Assembly: GCF_000787715.1 (NCBI RefSeq)
Contig: NZ_BBPI01000048.1
Coordinates: forward strand, 1-44,619
Length of the DNA: 44,619 nucleotides
Direction: 5' to 3'
DNA from: Sphingomonas parapaucimobilis NBRC 15100
GTDB taxonomy: Bacteria > Pseudomonadota > Alphaproteobacteria > Sphingomonadales > Sphingomonadaceae
The notes under the pieces were generated by a model. That model ran no database searches. It saw only the letters and a list, made by a program, of their open reading frames with translations, and was not told the DNA's origin. Below, one piece after another: positions 8,304 to 15,933 of this stretch (its first letter is position 1; the number at the start of each line of letters is the position of its first letter). A program made the translations under genes and the position numbers.

Positions 8304-8641
8304 AAGCCCTGTTCGTCTTCCCGGTTCGCCCGCAAATCCTGTCCTCAAGAACCGTGCGCCGGACGAAGAGCGCGGATCTTTTGGCGCCAAACCTTTTGCG
8401 CCTAGTGGGGATGCATAACGCAGAAGGACAGCCATCGCGAACGAAATCGTGCGAACCCGTCTCGCTTTGGCGCGAACGAGGCAGATTACGTCGGAATTGT
8501 GGCCGAAACTCCACAACATCTTTGGCCGAATCGGCGAATCACCCGTCCGCCCCTGCGGGTCGTCAGGCGCGACCGCCTTTTCTCCGTCGCCCCGCCCGAT
8601 CGCGGTTGAGGCTTGGCCCCGCCCCCGCTAGGGCAGGCAGC
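8304..8641. other. divergent intergenic region between cold-shock gene and rnd
   Basis: These 338 bases hold no convincing gene. They must contain the promoter and leader of the minus-strand cold-shock gene and the promoter of the plus-strand rnd/lpt genes. The only clear structure is a perfect 12-base palindrome TTTGGCGCCAAA at 8380-8391. Cold-shock genes often have long structured leaders, but none can be proven by eye here. Confidence 0.5.
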
Positions 8642-9262
8642 ATGACCGTTCACCTGCACGAAGAAGACATTCCCGCCGATCTGTTCGCCCCCGGCGCGTC
8701 GATCGCCGTCGATACCGAGACGATGGGCCTCATCACCCCGCGCGACCGGCTGTGCGTCGTCCAGCTGTCGGACGGCGGCCCCGACGAGCATCTGGTCCGC
8801 TTCGCGCCCGACAGCGACTATGCCGCGCCGAACCTTCGCGCGCTGCTCGCCGATCCGGCCCGGCTGAAGCTCTATCATTTCGGGCGGTTCGATATCGCCG
8901 CGATCCGCCATTATCTGGGTGTCGTCGCCGCCCCGGTCTATTGCACCAAGATCGCCTCGCGGCTGATCCGCACCTATACCGACCGCCACGGCCTGAAGGA
9001 GCTGGTCCGCGAGCTGCTCGGCGTCGAGCTGTCCAAGGCGCAGCAGTCGTCGGACTGGGGCGCGCCCGAGCTGTCCGATGCGCAGCGCGAATATGCCGCG
9101 TCGGACGTGCGCTATCTGCACCGCATGAAGGTCGAACTCGACAAAAGGCTGGAGCGGGAAGGCCGGATGGAACTGGCGCAGGCCTGTTTCGATTTCCTGC
9201 CTGCGCGTGCCGAGCTGGATCTGGCGGGCTGGCCCGAGGTCGATATCTTCGCCCACGCCTGA
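8642..9262 (+). CDS. ribonuclease D-like 3'-5' exonuclease (catalytic domain only)
   Basis: This 206-residue DEDDy-type 3'-5' exonuclease has motif I IAVDTETMGL (residues 22-31), motif II LYHFGRFDIAAI (about 77-88) and motif III YAASDVRYLHRM (about 151-162), giving the D-E-D-D-Y catalytic set. It lacks the C-terminal HRDC domains of full-length RNase D and so belongs to the short alphaproteobacterial form. RNA 3'-end trimming is expected. The ATG at 8642 gives the natural start, directly before MTVHLHEEDIP. lptC follows after 38 bases in the same direction, and the genes may be co-transcribed. Confidence 0.9.
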   Translation: MTVHLHEEDIPADLFAPGASIAVDTETMGLITPRDRLCVVQLSDGGPDEHLVRFAPDSDYAAPNLRALLADPARLKLYHFGRFDIAAIRHYLGVVAAPVYCTKIASRLIRTYTDRHGLKELVRELLGVELSKAQQSSDWGAPELSDAQREYAASDVRYLHRMKVELDKRLEREGRMELAQACFDFLPARAELDLAGWPEVDIFAHA

Positions 9263-9300
9263 ACCATTGACGCCTGATCCGGGCACGATAGGGAGCCATC

Positions 9301-9927
9301 ATGTCCGAGATCGCCGACCGCGTCCGTACCCAGCGCCAGCACTGGGCCGCGCCGGGCAGCCGTCACGACCGTTTCGTGACGCTCGCACGCTGGCTGCTGC
9401 CCAGCGCGATCGGCGTGCTGACGGCGTTCCTGGTGATGGCGCCGATCTATTCGTCCAGCGAAGTGTCCTTCGTGCTCGACAAGAAGAAGGTCGAGGTCGC
9501 CAGGGAACGGATGAAGATCCAGGCGGCGCAGTATCGCGGCGTCGACGACAAGGGACAGCCCTTCTCGCTGGATGCAGGCTCCGCGATCCAGCGCAGCTCG
9601 GCCGAGCCGGTGGTGCAGCTCAACAAGCTGTCCGCCGCCATCCGCCTGTCGGACGGCCCCGCCACGGTCAGCGCCAATTCGGGCCGCTATGACATGAGCA
9701 CCGAGCAGGTGCAGCTGGACGGGCCGCTCGATTTCCGGTCGGCGGGCGGATACGACTTGCGCACGCATGACGCGACCATCGACCTGCAGCAGCGGACGCT
9801 GGTTTCGGGCGGCGCGGTGACCGGCCAGGTGCCGCAGGGCCATTTCAGCGCGAACAAGATGCGGGCGGACCTGGAAAATCGCACCGTCCGGCTGGAAGGC
9901 AACGCCCGCTTGCGCATCGTCCCGTAA
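9301..9927 (+). CDS. lptC: LPS export protein LptC
   Basis: LptC is the bitopic inner-membrane component that links the LptBFG transporter to the periplasmic bridge carrying lipopolysaccharide to the outer membrane. The 208-residue product has one N-terminal membrane segment (about residues 27-50, RWLLPSAIGVLTAFLVMAPI) and a periplasmic beta-jellyroll domain with repeated strands such as SANSGRYDMSTEQVQLDG. The position directly before lptA and lptB supports the call. Sequence conservation of LptC is low, so context carries weight. Confidence 0.92.
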   Translation: MSEIADRVRTQRQHWAAPGSRHDRFVTLARWLLPSAIGVLTAFLVMAPIYSSSEVSFVLDKKKVEVARERMKIQAAQYRGVDDKGQPFSLDAGSAIQRSSAEPVVQLNKLSAAIRLSDGPATVSANSGRYDMSTEQVQLDGPLDFRSAGGYDLRTHDATIDLQQRTLVSGGAVTGQVPQGHFSANKMRADLENRTVRLEGNARLRIVP

Positions 9928-9945
9928 AGCCCGAAATAGCCGTCC

Positions 9946-10488
9946 ATGCACAAGCTCTTCGCCGCCGCGGCTCCGGCCCTTCTCGTCCTGGCAGTGTCCG
10001 CGGCCGCGCAGGTCAAGCACAACAGCCGCGCGCCCGTCGATTTCGGTGCCGACGTCATCGAATTGCAGGACAAGCAGAACCGCGCCGTCCTGTCGGGCAA
10101 CGTCTCGCTGCGCCAGGCGGAGATGACGCTGACGGCGGCGCGGATGACGGTATTCTATACGGGGCAGGTGCTGGGCGGAAAGCCGCAGGTGTCGCGCTTC
10201 GACGCCTCGGGCGGCGTCGTCGTCAAGCGCCCGGACCAGACCGCGCGCAGCAATTATGCGATCTACGACCTCAACCGCCGGGTCATCACCATGCTGGGCA
10301 ACGTCACGCTGACCCAGGGCGGCAATACGGTGAATGGCGGGCGGCTGACGCTGAACCTCGATACCGGCCGCGCGGTCATCGACGGCTCGTCGGTGGCGGG
10401 CGGCGCGTCCTCGGGCACGGGCGGCGCGGTCACGCGTGCGCCGTCGGGCCGGGTCACGGGCACCTTCTCGGTCCCCGATCGCAACTGA
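9946..10488 (+). CDS. lptA: LPS export periplasmic protein LptA
   Basis: LptA forms the periplasmic bridge of the Lpt machine, stacking beta-jellyroll units to pass LPS from LptC to LptD. The 180-residue precursor starts with a signal peptide (MHKLFAAAAPALLVLAVSAA, cleavage near residue 21). The OstA-like domain includes VDFGADVIELQDKQNRAVLS, then GNVSLRQAEMTLTA and MLGNVTLTQGGNTVNGGRL. The last 30 residues are a Gly/Ser/Ala-rich tail. It lies 18 bases after lptC and 60 before lptB, in the standard order. Confidence 0.94.
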   Translation: MHKLFAAAAPALLVLAVSAAAQVKHNSRAPVDFGADVIELQDKQNRAVLSGNVSLRQAEMTLTAARMTVFYTGQVLGGKPQVSRFDASGGVVVKRPDQTARSNYAIYDLNRRVITMLGNVTLTQGGNTVNGGRLTLNLDTGRAVIDGSSVAGGASSGTGGAVTRAPSGRVTGTFSVPDRN

Positions 10489-10548
10489 GGCGTGACGCGG
10501 GGGCGTGCCCCGCGCTAACGTGCCGCCAGCTAAGGAAAGAACGGGCCG

Positions 10549-11337
10549 ATGGACATGGAAACCCCGATTCGCGAGGCAAGTCATCGCAACGCGCCCGTCT
10601 CGGAGCCGCCGGTCGCCCATGGCCTTCAGGTCGTGTCGATCGCCAAGAGCTATGACAAGCGCGTCGTCCTGACCGACGTGTCGGTGTCGGTCGGGCGCGG
10701 CGAGGTGATCGGGCTGCTCGGCCCCAACGGCGCGGGCAAGACGACCTGCTTCTACTCGGTCATGGGGCTGGTGAAGCCCGATTCGGGCCGGATCATGCTG
10801 GACGGCGAGGATATTACCGGCCTGCCCATGTATCGCCGCGCGATCCTGGGCCTGGGCTATCTGCCGCAGGAAACCTCGATCTTTCGCGGGCTGTCGATCG
10901 AGAAGAATATCCTGACCGTGCTCGAACTGGCCGAGCCGGACCCGGCCGAGCGCGCACGCAAGCTCGACAAGCTGCTGGAGGAATTCGGCCTGACCCGCCT
11001 GCGCGCCGCGCCCGCCATGGCGCTGTCGGGCGGTGAGCGCCGCCGGGCCGAGATCGCCCGCGCGCTGGCCGCCGACCCGTCGATCATGCTGCTCGACGAG
11101 CCGTTCGCGGGCATCGACCCGATCTCGATCGCCGATATCCGCGATCTGGTGAAGGACCTGAAGCGGCGCGATATCGGCGTGCTGATCACCGACCATAATG
11201 TCCGCGAGACGCTGGACATCGTCGACCGCGCCTACATCATCTATGACGGGCGCGTGCTGTTCAGCGGTTCGCCGGAGGAACTGGTCGCCGACGCCAATGT
11301 CCGCCGCCTGTATCTGGGCGAGGGCTTTTCGCTCTGA
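10549..11337 (+). CDS. lptB: LPS export ABC transporter ATP-binding protein LptB
   Basis: LptB is the cytoplasmic ATPase that powers LPS extraction by LptFG. The 262-residue protein has Walker A GPNGAGKTT (about residues 62-70), a Q-loop in LGYLPQETSIFRGL, signature LSGGERRRAEIARAL (about 160-174), Walker B IMLLDEPFAGIDP and the switch histidine in TDHNVRETL. About 25 residues precede the usual LptB N-terminus. The start ATG has AAGGAAAG at good spacing, so this extension seems real. The lptC-lptA-lptB-rpoN order is conserved in many proteobacteria. Confidence 0.96.
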   Translation: MDMETPIREASHRNAPVSEPPVAHGLQVVSIAKSYDKRVVLTDVSVSVGRGEVIGLLGPNGAGKTTCFYSVMGLVKPDSGRIMLDGEDITGLPMYRRAILGLGYLPQETSIFRGLSIEKNILTVLELAEPDPAERARKLDKLLEEFGLTRLRAAPAMALSGGERRRAEIARALAADPSIMLLDEPFAGIDPISIADIRDLVKDLKRRDIGVLITDHNVRETLDIVDRAYIIYDGRVLFSGSPEELVADANVRRLYLGEGFSL

Positions 11338-11397
11338 CCGCATGAGGACACCGCGTCGATCCGCTCCTGATGGCATGACCGGCGCGGACAGGGTGCC

Positions 11398-12882
11398 GTG
11401 AGCCTCGCGCCGCGCCTCGACATCCGCCAGTCGCAATCGCTGGTGATGACGCCGCAGCTTCAGCAGGCGATCAAGCTGCTGACGCTGTCGAATCTGGAGG
11501 TCGAGGCGTTCATCGCCGAGGAGGTGGAGAAGAACCCCCTGCTCGACGCCAGCGCCGTGCGGGAAGTGGCGACACCCGAACGCCCCGAGCGCGAGGCACC
11601 CGCCGGGGCCGACGAACTGGTCGCCGGGACGGCACCCTCAGAGGACCGGGGGCTCGACCTGGATTACGCGACCGAGAGCCATCAGCAGGACAGTGTCGCC
11701 GATGGCGGCACGGGGCCGGATGGCGGCCTGTCGCTGAACGGGACGAATGGCAGCGGCGGGCTGGGCGGCGAGGACGGGCCGGACTGGGATTCGCTGGCCA
11801 ATGACGCGCCCAGCCTGGCCGAGCATCTGGAGGCTCAGGTCGCGCTGATCCTGTCGGGCACCGAGCTGACCATCGCCGCGCATATCATCGACCAGCTGGA
11901 CGAGGCGGGCTATCTGACCGTGCCGCTGGACGAGATCGCCGGGCGGCTGGGCGTACCCCTCGCCATGGTCGAGGCAGCGCTGAAGGTGGTGCAGGGGCTG
12001 GACCCGACAGGCGTCGGCGCGCGCGATCTGGCCGAATGCCTGGCGCTGCAAGCCAAGGAGGTCGACCGCTACGACCCGTGTATGGCCAAGCTGATCGCCC
12101 ATCTCGACCTGCTGGCGCGCGGGGAACTGGTGCGGTTGAAACGCATCTGCGGCGTCGATGACGAGGACATGGCGGACATGATCCGCGAGCTGCGCGGCTA
12201 TGATCCCAAGCCCGGCTGCCGTTATGGCGGCGAGCCGTCCCAGGCGGTGGTGCCCGACCTGTTCGTCACCCGGACCAAGGCCGGTTGGGGCATCGAGCTG
12301 AACACCGCCACCCTGCCCCGCGTGCTGGTCAATCGCCGCTATTACCAGGAACTGCGCCACAGCCCGCAGGACAAGGGGTCCAAGGCCTGGCTCGCCGACT
12401 GCCTCGCCAGCGCCAACTGGCTGATGAAGGCGCTCGACCAGCGACAGCGGACGATCATCCGTGTCGCCACCGAGATCGTGAAGCAGCAGGAGGCATTCTT
12501 CCTGCACGGCGTCGCGCATCTAAAGCCGCTGACGCTCGCCCGAGTCGCCGAGGCGATCGGGATGCATGAATCGACCGTCAGCCGCGTGACGAGCAACAAA
12601 TATCTCAGCTGCGCGCGCGGCCTGTTCGAACTGAAATTCTTCTTCACCAGCGGCATCGCGGCGGCGGACGGTGGCGACGCCGTTTCGGCGGAGGCGGTGA
12701 AGAGTGCGATCAAGGCGCTGATCGCGAACGAGGGCGCCAAGATCCTGTCGGACGACACGCTGGTCGAGCTGCTCCAGGCCAAGGGCTTCGACATCGCCCG
12801 GCGAACGGTCGCCAAATATCGCGAGTCGCTGGGGATTGGCAGCTCGGTCCAGCGTCGCCGCGCCCGTGCCCTGGCGGGGTGA
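11398..12882 (+). CDS. rpoN: RNA polymerase sigma-54 factor RpoN
   Basis: RpoN directs RNA polymerase to -24/-12 promoters and requires an ATP-hydrolysing enhancer-binding protein. The 494-residue protein has the Q-rich activator-interacting region I (residues 1-50, QSQSLVMTPQLQQAIKLL) and an acidic region II (about 55-140). A core-binding domain follows, then the C-terminal DNA-binding part with the RpoN box ARRTVAKYRESLGI near residue 470. The start is GTG at 11398. Three promoters fitting this factor and a matching activator gene (37031-38314) are in the same window, making RpoN a likely direct controller of the flagellar genes. Confidence 0.97.
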   Translation: MSLAPRLDIRQSQSLVMTPQLQQAIKLLTLSNLEVEAFIAEEVEKNPLLDASAVREVATPERPEREAPAGADELVAGTAPSEDRGLDLDYATESHQQDSVADGGTGPDGGLSLNGTNGSGGLGGEDGPDWDSLANDAPSLAEHLEAQVALILSGTELTIAAHIIDQLDEAGYLTVPLDEIAGRLGVPLAMVEAALKVVQGLDPTGVGARDLAECLALQAKEVDRYDPCMAKLIAHLDLLARGELVRLKRICGVDDEDMADMIRELRGYDPKPGCRYGGEPSQAVVPDLFVTRTKAGWGIELNTATLPRVLVNRRYYQELRHSPQDKGSKAWLADCLASANWLMKALDQRQRTIIRVATEIVKQQEAFFLHGVAHLKPLTLARVAEAIGMHESTVSRVTSNKYLSCARGLFELKFFFTSGIAAADGGDAVSAEAVKSAIKALIANEGAKILSDDTLVELLQAKGFDIARRTVAKYRESLGIGSSVQRRRARALAG

Positions 12883-12911
12883 CGTCGCGCATGGCTTGAA
12901 CGTCCATCGAC

Positions 12912-12933
12912 GTGTATTACATCAAGCATACAC
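12912..12933. promoter_or_regulatory. inverted repeat upstream of the small Lys-rich gene
   Basis: GTGTAT (12912-12917) and ATACAC (12928-12933) form a perfect 6-bp inverted repeat with a 10-base spacer, ending 20 bases before the ATG at 12954. It could be an operator or overlap the promoter. No family can be assigned. Confidence 0.25.
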
Positions 12934-12953
12934 AAGATTGCGAGGCCAGGCCG

Positions 12954-13352
12954 ATGGGCAAGAAGAAGCACAAGAAGAAGCAGAAAAAGGCCAGGCTGGA
13001 CGAGCAGCCCGGCACGTCCTTCGGATCCTCGTCCCTGCACCGGATCGGTCAGGCACTGCTCGACCAGGCACGCAGCCCGGCCGGGCGGCAACTGCTCGCC
13101 ACGGGGCTGATCGTCGCGGCCTCGGCGCTGGCGCGAGGAACCACGCGGCGGCCCAGCGACGGCGCGGCCCCGTCCCCAGAGCCGGCCAGTCCCGAAACGC
13201 CCCCACCGCAACAGCAAGGCGGAACTGCGAAGTCGCAACAGGAAGGCGGAACCACCAAGTCGGGCATATCCGAGGTCGTCACCTTTGCTGGCATGGCGCT
13301 ATCGGCGCTGGATCAATTCATCCATCGCCCGCCATCCGACAACAAAGGCTGA
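12954..13352 (+). CDS. hypothetical protein, Lys-rich N-terminus
   Basis: I do not recognise this 132-residue protein. It begins with a strongly basic tail (MGKKKHKKKQKKARL), then an amphipathic or weakly hydrophobic helix (about residues 45-62, GRQLLATGLIVAASALARG), a Pro/Gln/Gly-rich linker and a second short helix (VVTFAGMALSALDQFIH). It could bind nucleic acid or the membrane surface, but neither can be claimed. The ATG at 12954 follows a GAGG; an upstream GTG at 12912 lies inside an inverted repeat and is less likely. It lies 71 bases after rpoN, where ribosome hibernation or pts genes are often found, but resembles neither. Confidence 0.6.
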   Translation: MGKKKHKKKQKKARLDEQPGTSFGSSSLHRIGQALLDQARSPAGRQLLATGLIVAASALARGTTRRPSDGAAPSPEPASPETPPPQQQGGTAKSQQEGGTTKSGISEVVTFAGMALSALDQFIHRPPSDNKG

Positions 13353-13433
13353 AACCGCTTTTCGGGGCGGGACGGGTCCGTGGGGCCTCTCCCGTCTTCT
13401 CCCTGATACCATGGTCATCGGGTTCAGCCCCTC

Positions 13434-13514
13434 GCCTTCGACTTCGCCCAGGCGGCACGGAGCGGGCAAGGGGTCTGGATATCCTAACCCGTTTCGCCTG
13501 GGCAAAGTCGAAGG
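13434..13514. repeat. REP-like inverted repeat pair
   Basis: The left arm CCTTCGACTTCGCCCAGGCG (13434-13453) is answered by a right arm ending CGCCTGGGCAAAGTCGAAGG (to 13514), its near-perfect reverse complement. GCGGG/CCCG flanks extend the similarity. A related single arm is at 19-45. Two inverted copies about 40 bases apart look like a mobile palindromic (REPIN-type) element. Confidence 0.6.
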
Positions 13515-13713
13515 CCGCAATATTGCCCATCCCCGGACGATGATCGAAAATGCCGCTCGACATGAGAGGCAAAACGGGGGGAGCGAAGCGATCGCTCAAC
13601 CCCCGGCACCGACGCGCGATGCCGGTTTTCCCGGCGGCTTCCACTCCTGCTTATAACTATCGTTGAAGCGCGGCGATGGTACAGCCTAGGCCGATGCACG
13701 GCGGAAGCAAGAC

Positions 13714-13742
13714 AAAAAAAGGGCCGGTCTTGCGACCAGCCC
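13714..13742 (-). terminator. orphan intrinsic terminator (minus strand), possible sRNA end
   Basis: GGGCCGGTC (13721-13729) pairs with GACCAGCCC (13734-13742) around TTGC, with one G-T type mismatch. On the minus strand the hairpin is followed by seven T residues. This is one of the best terminators in the window, yet no protein gene ends here on that strand. A short non-coding transcript initiated between about 13760 and 13850 is the simplest explanation. The CCTCTCCT-rich single-stranded stretch just upstream resembles anti-Shine-Dalgarno sRNA loops. Confidence 0.55.
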
Positions 13743-13811
13743 ATGAAAGTTTTTAGGAGAGGATGCCTGAAAGGCCCGCTCTCTATGCCGAGGCCGTACG
13801 ATTTACACAAA

Positions 13812-13836
13812 TGCAACCTAATTAATTTTGGTTGCA
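13812..13836. promoter_or_regulatory. AT-rich palindromic element
   Basis: TGCAACC and GGTTGCA flank an AT-only 11-base core (TAATTAATTTT). An AT-rich palindrome of this kind, about 300 bases upstream of mucR, could be a regulator site; MucR/Ros proteins favour AT-rich DNA with TA steps. It could alternatively be part of the promoter of the minus-strand transcript that ends at 13714. Confidence 0.3.
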
Positions 13837-14086
13837 TATTTTGCATCTGCCTATCGGTGTGCCTGGCAGCGTGCCTGCCAGGGCGATTTGCGGGTCCCGT
13901 TCTGCAATATGGGTGGACCACAATCCGTATGTTCCCCCTGTTTATATTCTGCCGCCCAGGTTTATCCCGTTCGATCTCCGGACGATTTTAGGCCGCTGAT
14001 CGATGCCGGGCATCAACATCACTTAAATATAAAATCGGTCATAAACCATCTAAATTCGGTCCGATGCTGCACAGAAAGGTTGACCT

Positions 14087-14112
14087 CCCGTGATTGACGG
14101 CTAGGTCACGGG
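14087..14112. promoter_or_regulatory. inverted repeat in front of mucR
   Basis: CCCGTGA (14087-14093) and TCACGGG (14106-14112) are perfect 7-bp arms separated by 12 bases, centred about 33 bases upstream of the mucR ATG. Autoregulation is typical of MucR/Ros proteins, so this is a candidate operator, though it is not AT-rich like known MucR sites. It could also be a leader hairpin. Confidence 0.35.
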
Positions 14113-14131
14113 GAAACAACAGGAGCGTATC

Positions 14132-14623
14132 ATGGCCGACGACCCTATCGATGTGAATGCCGTAGAACTGGCAACTGAGCTGACCATTGCGTGGTTGGGC
14201 AATCCCAATACCCGCACCTCGTCGGAAGAGGTTCCGGCGTTCCTCCACAAGATGCACGAGACCGTGTCTTCGCTTCTGGGCAGCACGCCACAGGCGAGCG
14301 ACGTCGAAGCGCCGACCGAATATGTTCCGGCCGTCTCGGTTCGCAAGTCGCTGGCGTCGAAGGATCACATCGTTTCGATGATTGACGGCAAGCCCTACAA
14401 GACGCTGCGCCGTCACCTGGCCACCCATGGCCTGACGCCGGAGGAATATCGTGAGCGTTACGGCCTGAAGCCCGACTATCCGATGGTCGCCGAGAGCTAT
14501 TCGGAAAGCCGCCGTGCGATGGCCAAGAAGATCGGCCTGGGCCGCAAGCCCGGCCCGCGCAACGCCACGGCTACCCCCGCCCCGCGCAAGACGCGCAAGG
14601 GCGAGGCCACCGACGGCGAGTAA
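14132..14623 (+). CDS. mucR: MucR/Ros-family transcriptional regulator
   Basis: MucR/Ros proteins are H-NS-like or zinc-finger regulators controlling exopolysaccharide, motility and cell-cycle genes in alphaproteobacteria. The 163-residue product has the conserved C-terminal core: VRKSLASKDHIVSMIDGKPY, KTLRRHLATHGLTPEEYRER, YGLKPDYPMVAESYSESR and AKKIGLGRKPG. In Ros-type fingers the start of this core reads CLxC or CLxD. Here the first Cys is Ser (VSMID), while Asp and the two His (RRHLATH) remain, so classical zinc coordination is incomplete. The ATG follows AGGAG. A strong terminator follows the gene, which is monocistronic. Confidence 0.95.
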   Translation: MADDPIDVNAVELATELTIAWLGNPNTRTSSEEVPAFLHKMHETVSSLLGSTPQASDVEAPTEYVPAVSVRKSLASKDHIVSMIDGKPYKTLRRHLATHGLTPEEYRERYGLKPDYPMVAESYSESRRAMAKKIGLGRKPGPRNATATPAPRKTRKGEATDGE

Positions 14624-14649
14624 TCGCGTCGCGATCGACCGATCGCAAG

Positions 14650-14707
14650 ACCCGTCCGACGTCCTCGCTCTTCTCCCGGAGCAAGGCCATCGGACGGGTT
14701 TTGTTTT
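14650..14707 (+). terminator. rho-independent terminator of mucR
   Basis: ACCCGTCCGA (14650-14659) pairs with TCGGACGGGT (14690-14699) across a 30-base loop and is followed by TTTTGTTTTG. It begins 26 bases after the mucR stop. The strong stem and T-rich tail support it despite the long loop. Confidence 0.85.
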
Positions 14708-14932
14708 GTACGAAGCTAGGGTTTGCGGCCAATCCGTTCGAAGCGGTAAGGAGCTTGGCAAGCGCGGCAAAGCCGGCTCCCAAAAGGCGGATGGCCCCAA
14801 TGAGGACAACGAGCGATATTTTTCAACGCTGGGTTGAATTTCGCCCCTCATGCGTCTATATCGCTAAGCAACATGGCCGCCCCCTCTGTTGCCTCTGGCA
14901 TCAAGGGACGGCCTTCTTCATATAAGGGGCTG

Positions 14933-15901
14933 ATGCTTGCCCCCTATACCAAACCTCATCTCAGTTTTGGCGATCAGCTTACGCTTCTCCGCGAGCGAGG
15001 TTTGGACGTTACCGATGCCGCCAAGGCCGAGCATCATCTTCAGCGAATAGGCTATGGGCGTCTTGCCCCCTATTGGGAACCGTTCCAGCAGCGCATCCCC
15101 AACCCGGCCGACGCTACCAAAACGATACGGCTTGATGCTTTCCAGACTGGTTCCGAGTTTCGCCACGCGGTCGATCTGTACCTATTCGACAAGCGGCTTC
15201 GCCTGCTTTTCCTCGACGTCATCGAGCGGATCGAAGTCGCCTTGCGTGTGGACCTTGCCCATGCCCTGGGGCGGCGCGATCCATGGGCGCATCGCTCCCC
15301 CGTCCATCTGGACACCCATCGGGCGAACGAGGTCATGCCAACCGGCCAGCCCGGGACGCGTCATCAAAGCTGGTTGACCAAGGTCGATCAGGCCGCCACC
15401 CGGTCGCGCGAAGCCTGGGTCGTGGAGTTCCGCGCAACCTATAGTTCGCCGCTACCGATCTGGATGGCGGTCGAAACCTGGGATTTCGGCACCTTGTCCT
15501 GGCTTCTCGAAATGGCCCATCCGCAAGATCGCGCCACCATTGCCCGGCGCTACGCATTGCTGCCTAACGTCTTGGTCAGCTGGATCAAGACGTTGGCGCT
15601 GATCCGTAATATTTCGGCCCACCACGCCCGGTTATGGAATGCCGGCATCGTCCACCAGCCCAAGGTGCCTCAGGGTCCGGAAACCGCTGCCGTGCACCAT
15701 ATCGGCGGGGATATTGCACGGCGAAACCGGGTCTATGGCGCGACGGTCATAGCCCATTATCTCGCCCGGCGAATCGCGGCCGGGACATCCTGGGGTTCGC
15801 GCATGAAGGAGCATTGGCTGGACTTTCCCGTCATGCCTCATGCCAACCCCGCTCAGGCGGGCTTTTTGCCGGGATGGGACCGGGAAGCGATCTGGGACTG
15901 A
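14933..15901 (+). CDS. Abi-like (AbiD/F, Abi_2) HEPN-family protein, candidate phage defence
   Basis: This 322-residue protein resembles the Abi_2 family, named for lactococcal AbiD/AbiF abortive-infection proteins. Typical features are the N-terminal KPHLSFGDQLTLLRERGLDV, the RIGYGRLAPYWEPF block, FDKRLRLLFLDVIERIEVAL, and the HEPN-type RNase motif R-x4-H in LIRNISAHHARLWN. I chose ATG 14933 because AAGGGG precedes it and family similarity begins right after; ATG 14873 is in frame but poorly placed. No toxin-antitoxin partner is adjacent. It lies alone between mucR and motB, so it is likely an acquired accessory gene. Cleavage of RNA on phage infection is inferred from the family. Confidence 0.82.
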   Translation: MLAPYTKPHLSFGDQLTLLRERGLDVTDAAKAEHHLQRIGYGRLAPYWEPFQQRIPNPADATKTIRLDAFQTGSEFRHAVDLYLFDKRLRLLFLDVIERIEVALRVDLAHALGRRDPWAHRSPVHLDTHRANEVMPTGQPGTRHQSWLTKVDQAATRSREAWVVEFRATYSSPLPIWMAVETWDFGTLSWLLEMAHPQDRATIARRYALLPNVLVSWIKTLALIRNISAHHARLWNAGIVHQPKVPQGPETAAVHHIGGDIARRNRVYGATVIAHYLARRIAAGTSWGSRMKEHWLDFPVMPHANPAQAGFLPGWDREAIWD

Positions 15902-15933
15902 AGAACCCTAGGTCGAAATGCTCGCCCCCTCCA

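Larger units (their letters stand above)
13353..14131. other. long non-coding region between the hypothetical gene and mucR
   Basis: About 780 bases without a convincing gene. In order they hold a REP-like inverted repeat (13434-13514), a minus-strand intrinsic terminator with no assigned gene (13714-13742), an AT-rich palindromic element TGCAACC-N11-GGTTGCA (13812-13836), a hairpin with 8-bp arms CCTGGCAG/CTGCCAGG (13862-13882), an AT-rich stretch near 14018-14056, and an inverted repeat in front of mucR (14087-14112). The lower GC of the second half suits a regulatory region. Short open frames here have no coding signature. Confidence 0.6.

Noticed and set aside
9112..11436. Minus-strand open frame of about 774 codons opposite rnd-lptCAB
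   Set aside because: Antisense to four well-supported genes; composition typical of shadow frames.
13763..13825. 20-codon frame preceded by AGGAGAGG
   Set aside because: The ribosome binding site is too close to the ATG, the frame is very short, and it lies over the candidate minus-strand RNA. Not supportable without conservation.
13743..13991. 82-codon frame with a hydrophobic Cys-rich stretch in the non-coding region
   Set aside because: No good start signal, it overlaps hairpins and an AT-rich palindrome, and codon use is unlike neighbouring genes.
14873..14932. Earlier start (ATG 14873) for the Abi-like gene
   Set aside because: No ribosome binding site, and the added residues are not family-like. 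ATG 14933 has AAGGGG and sits right before the conserved N-terminus.
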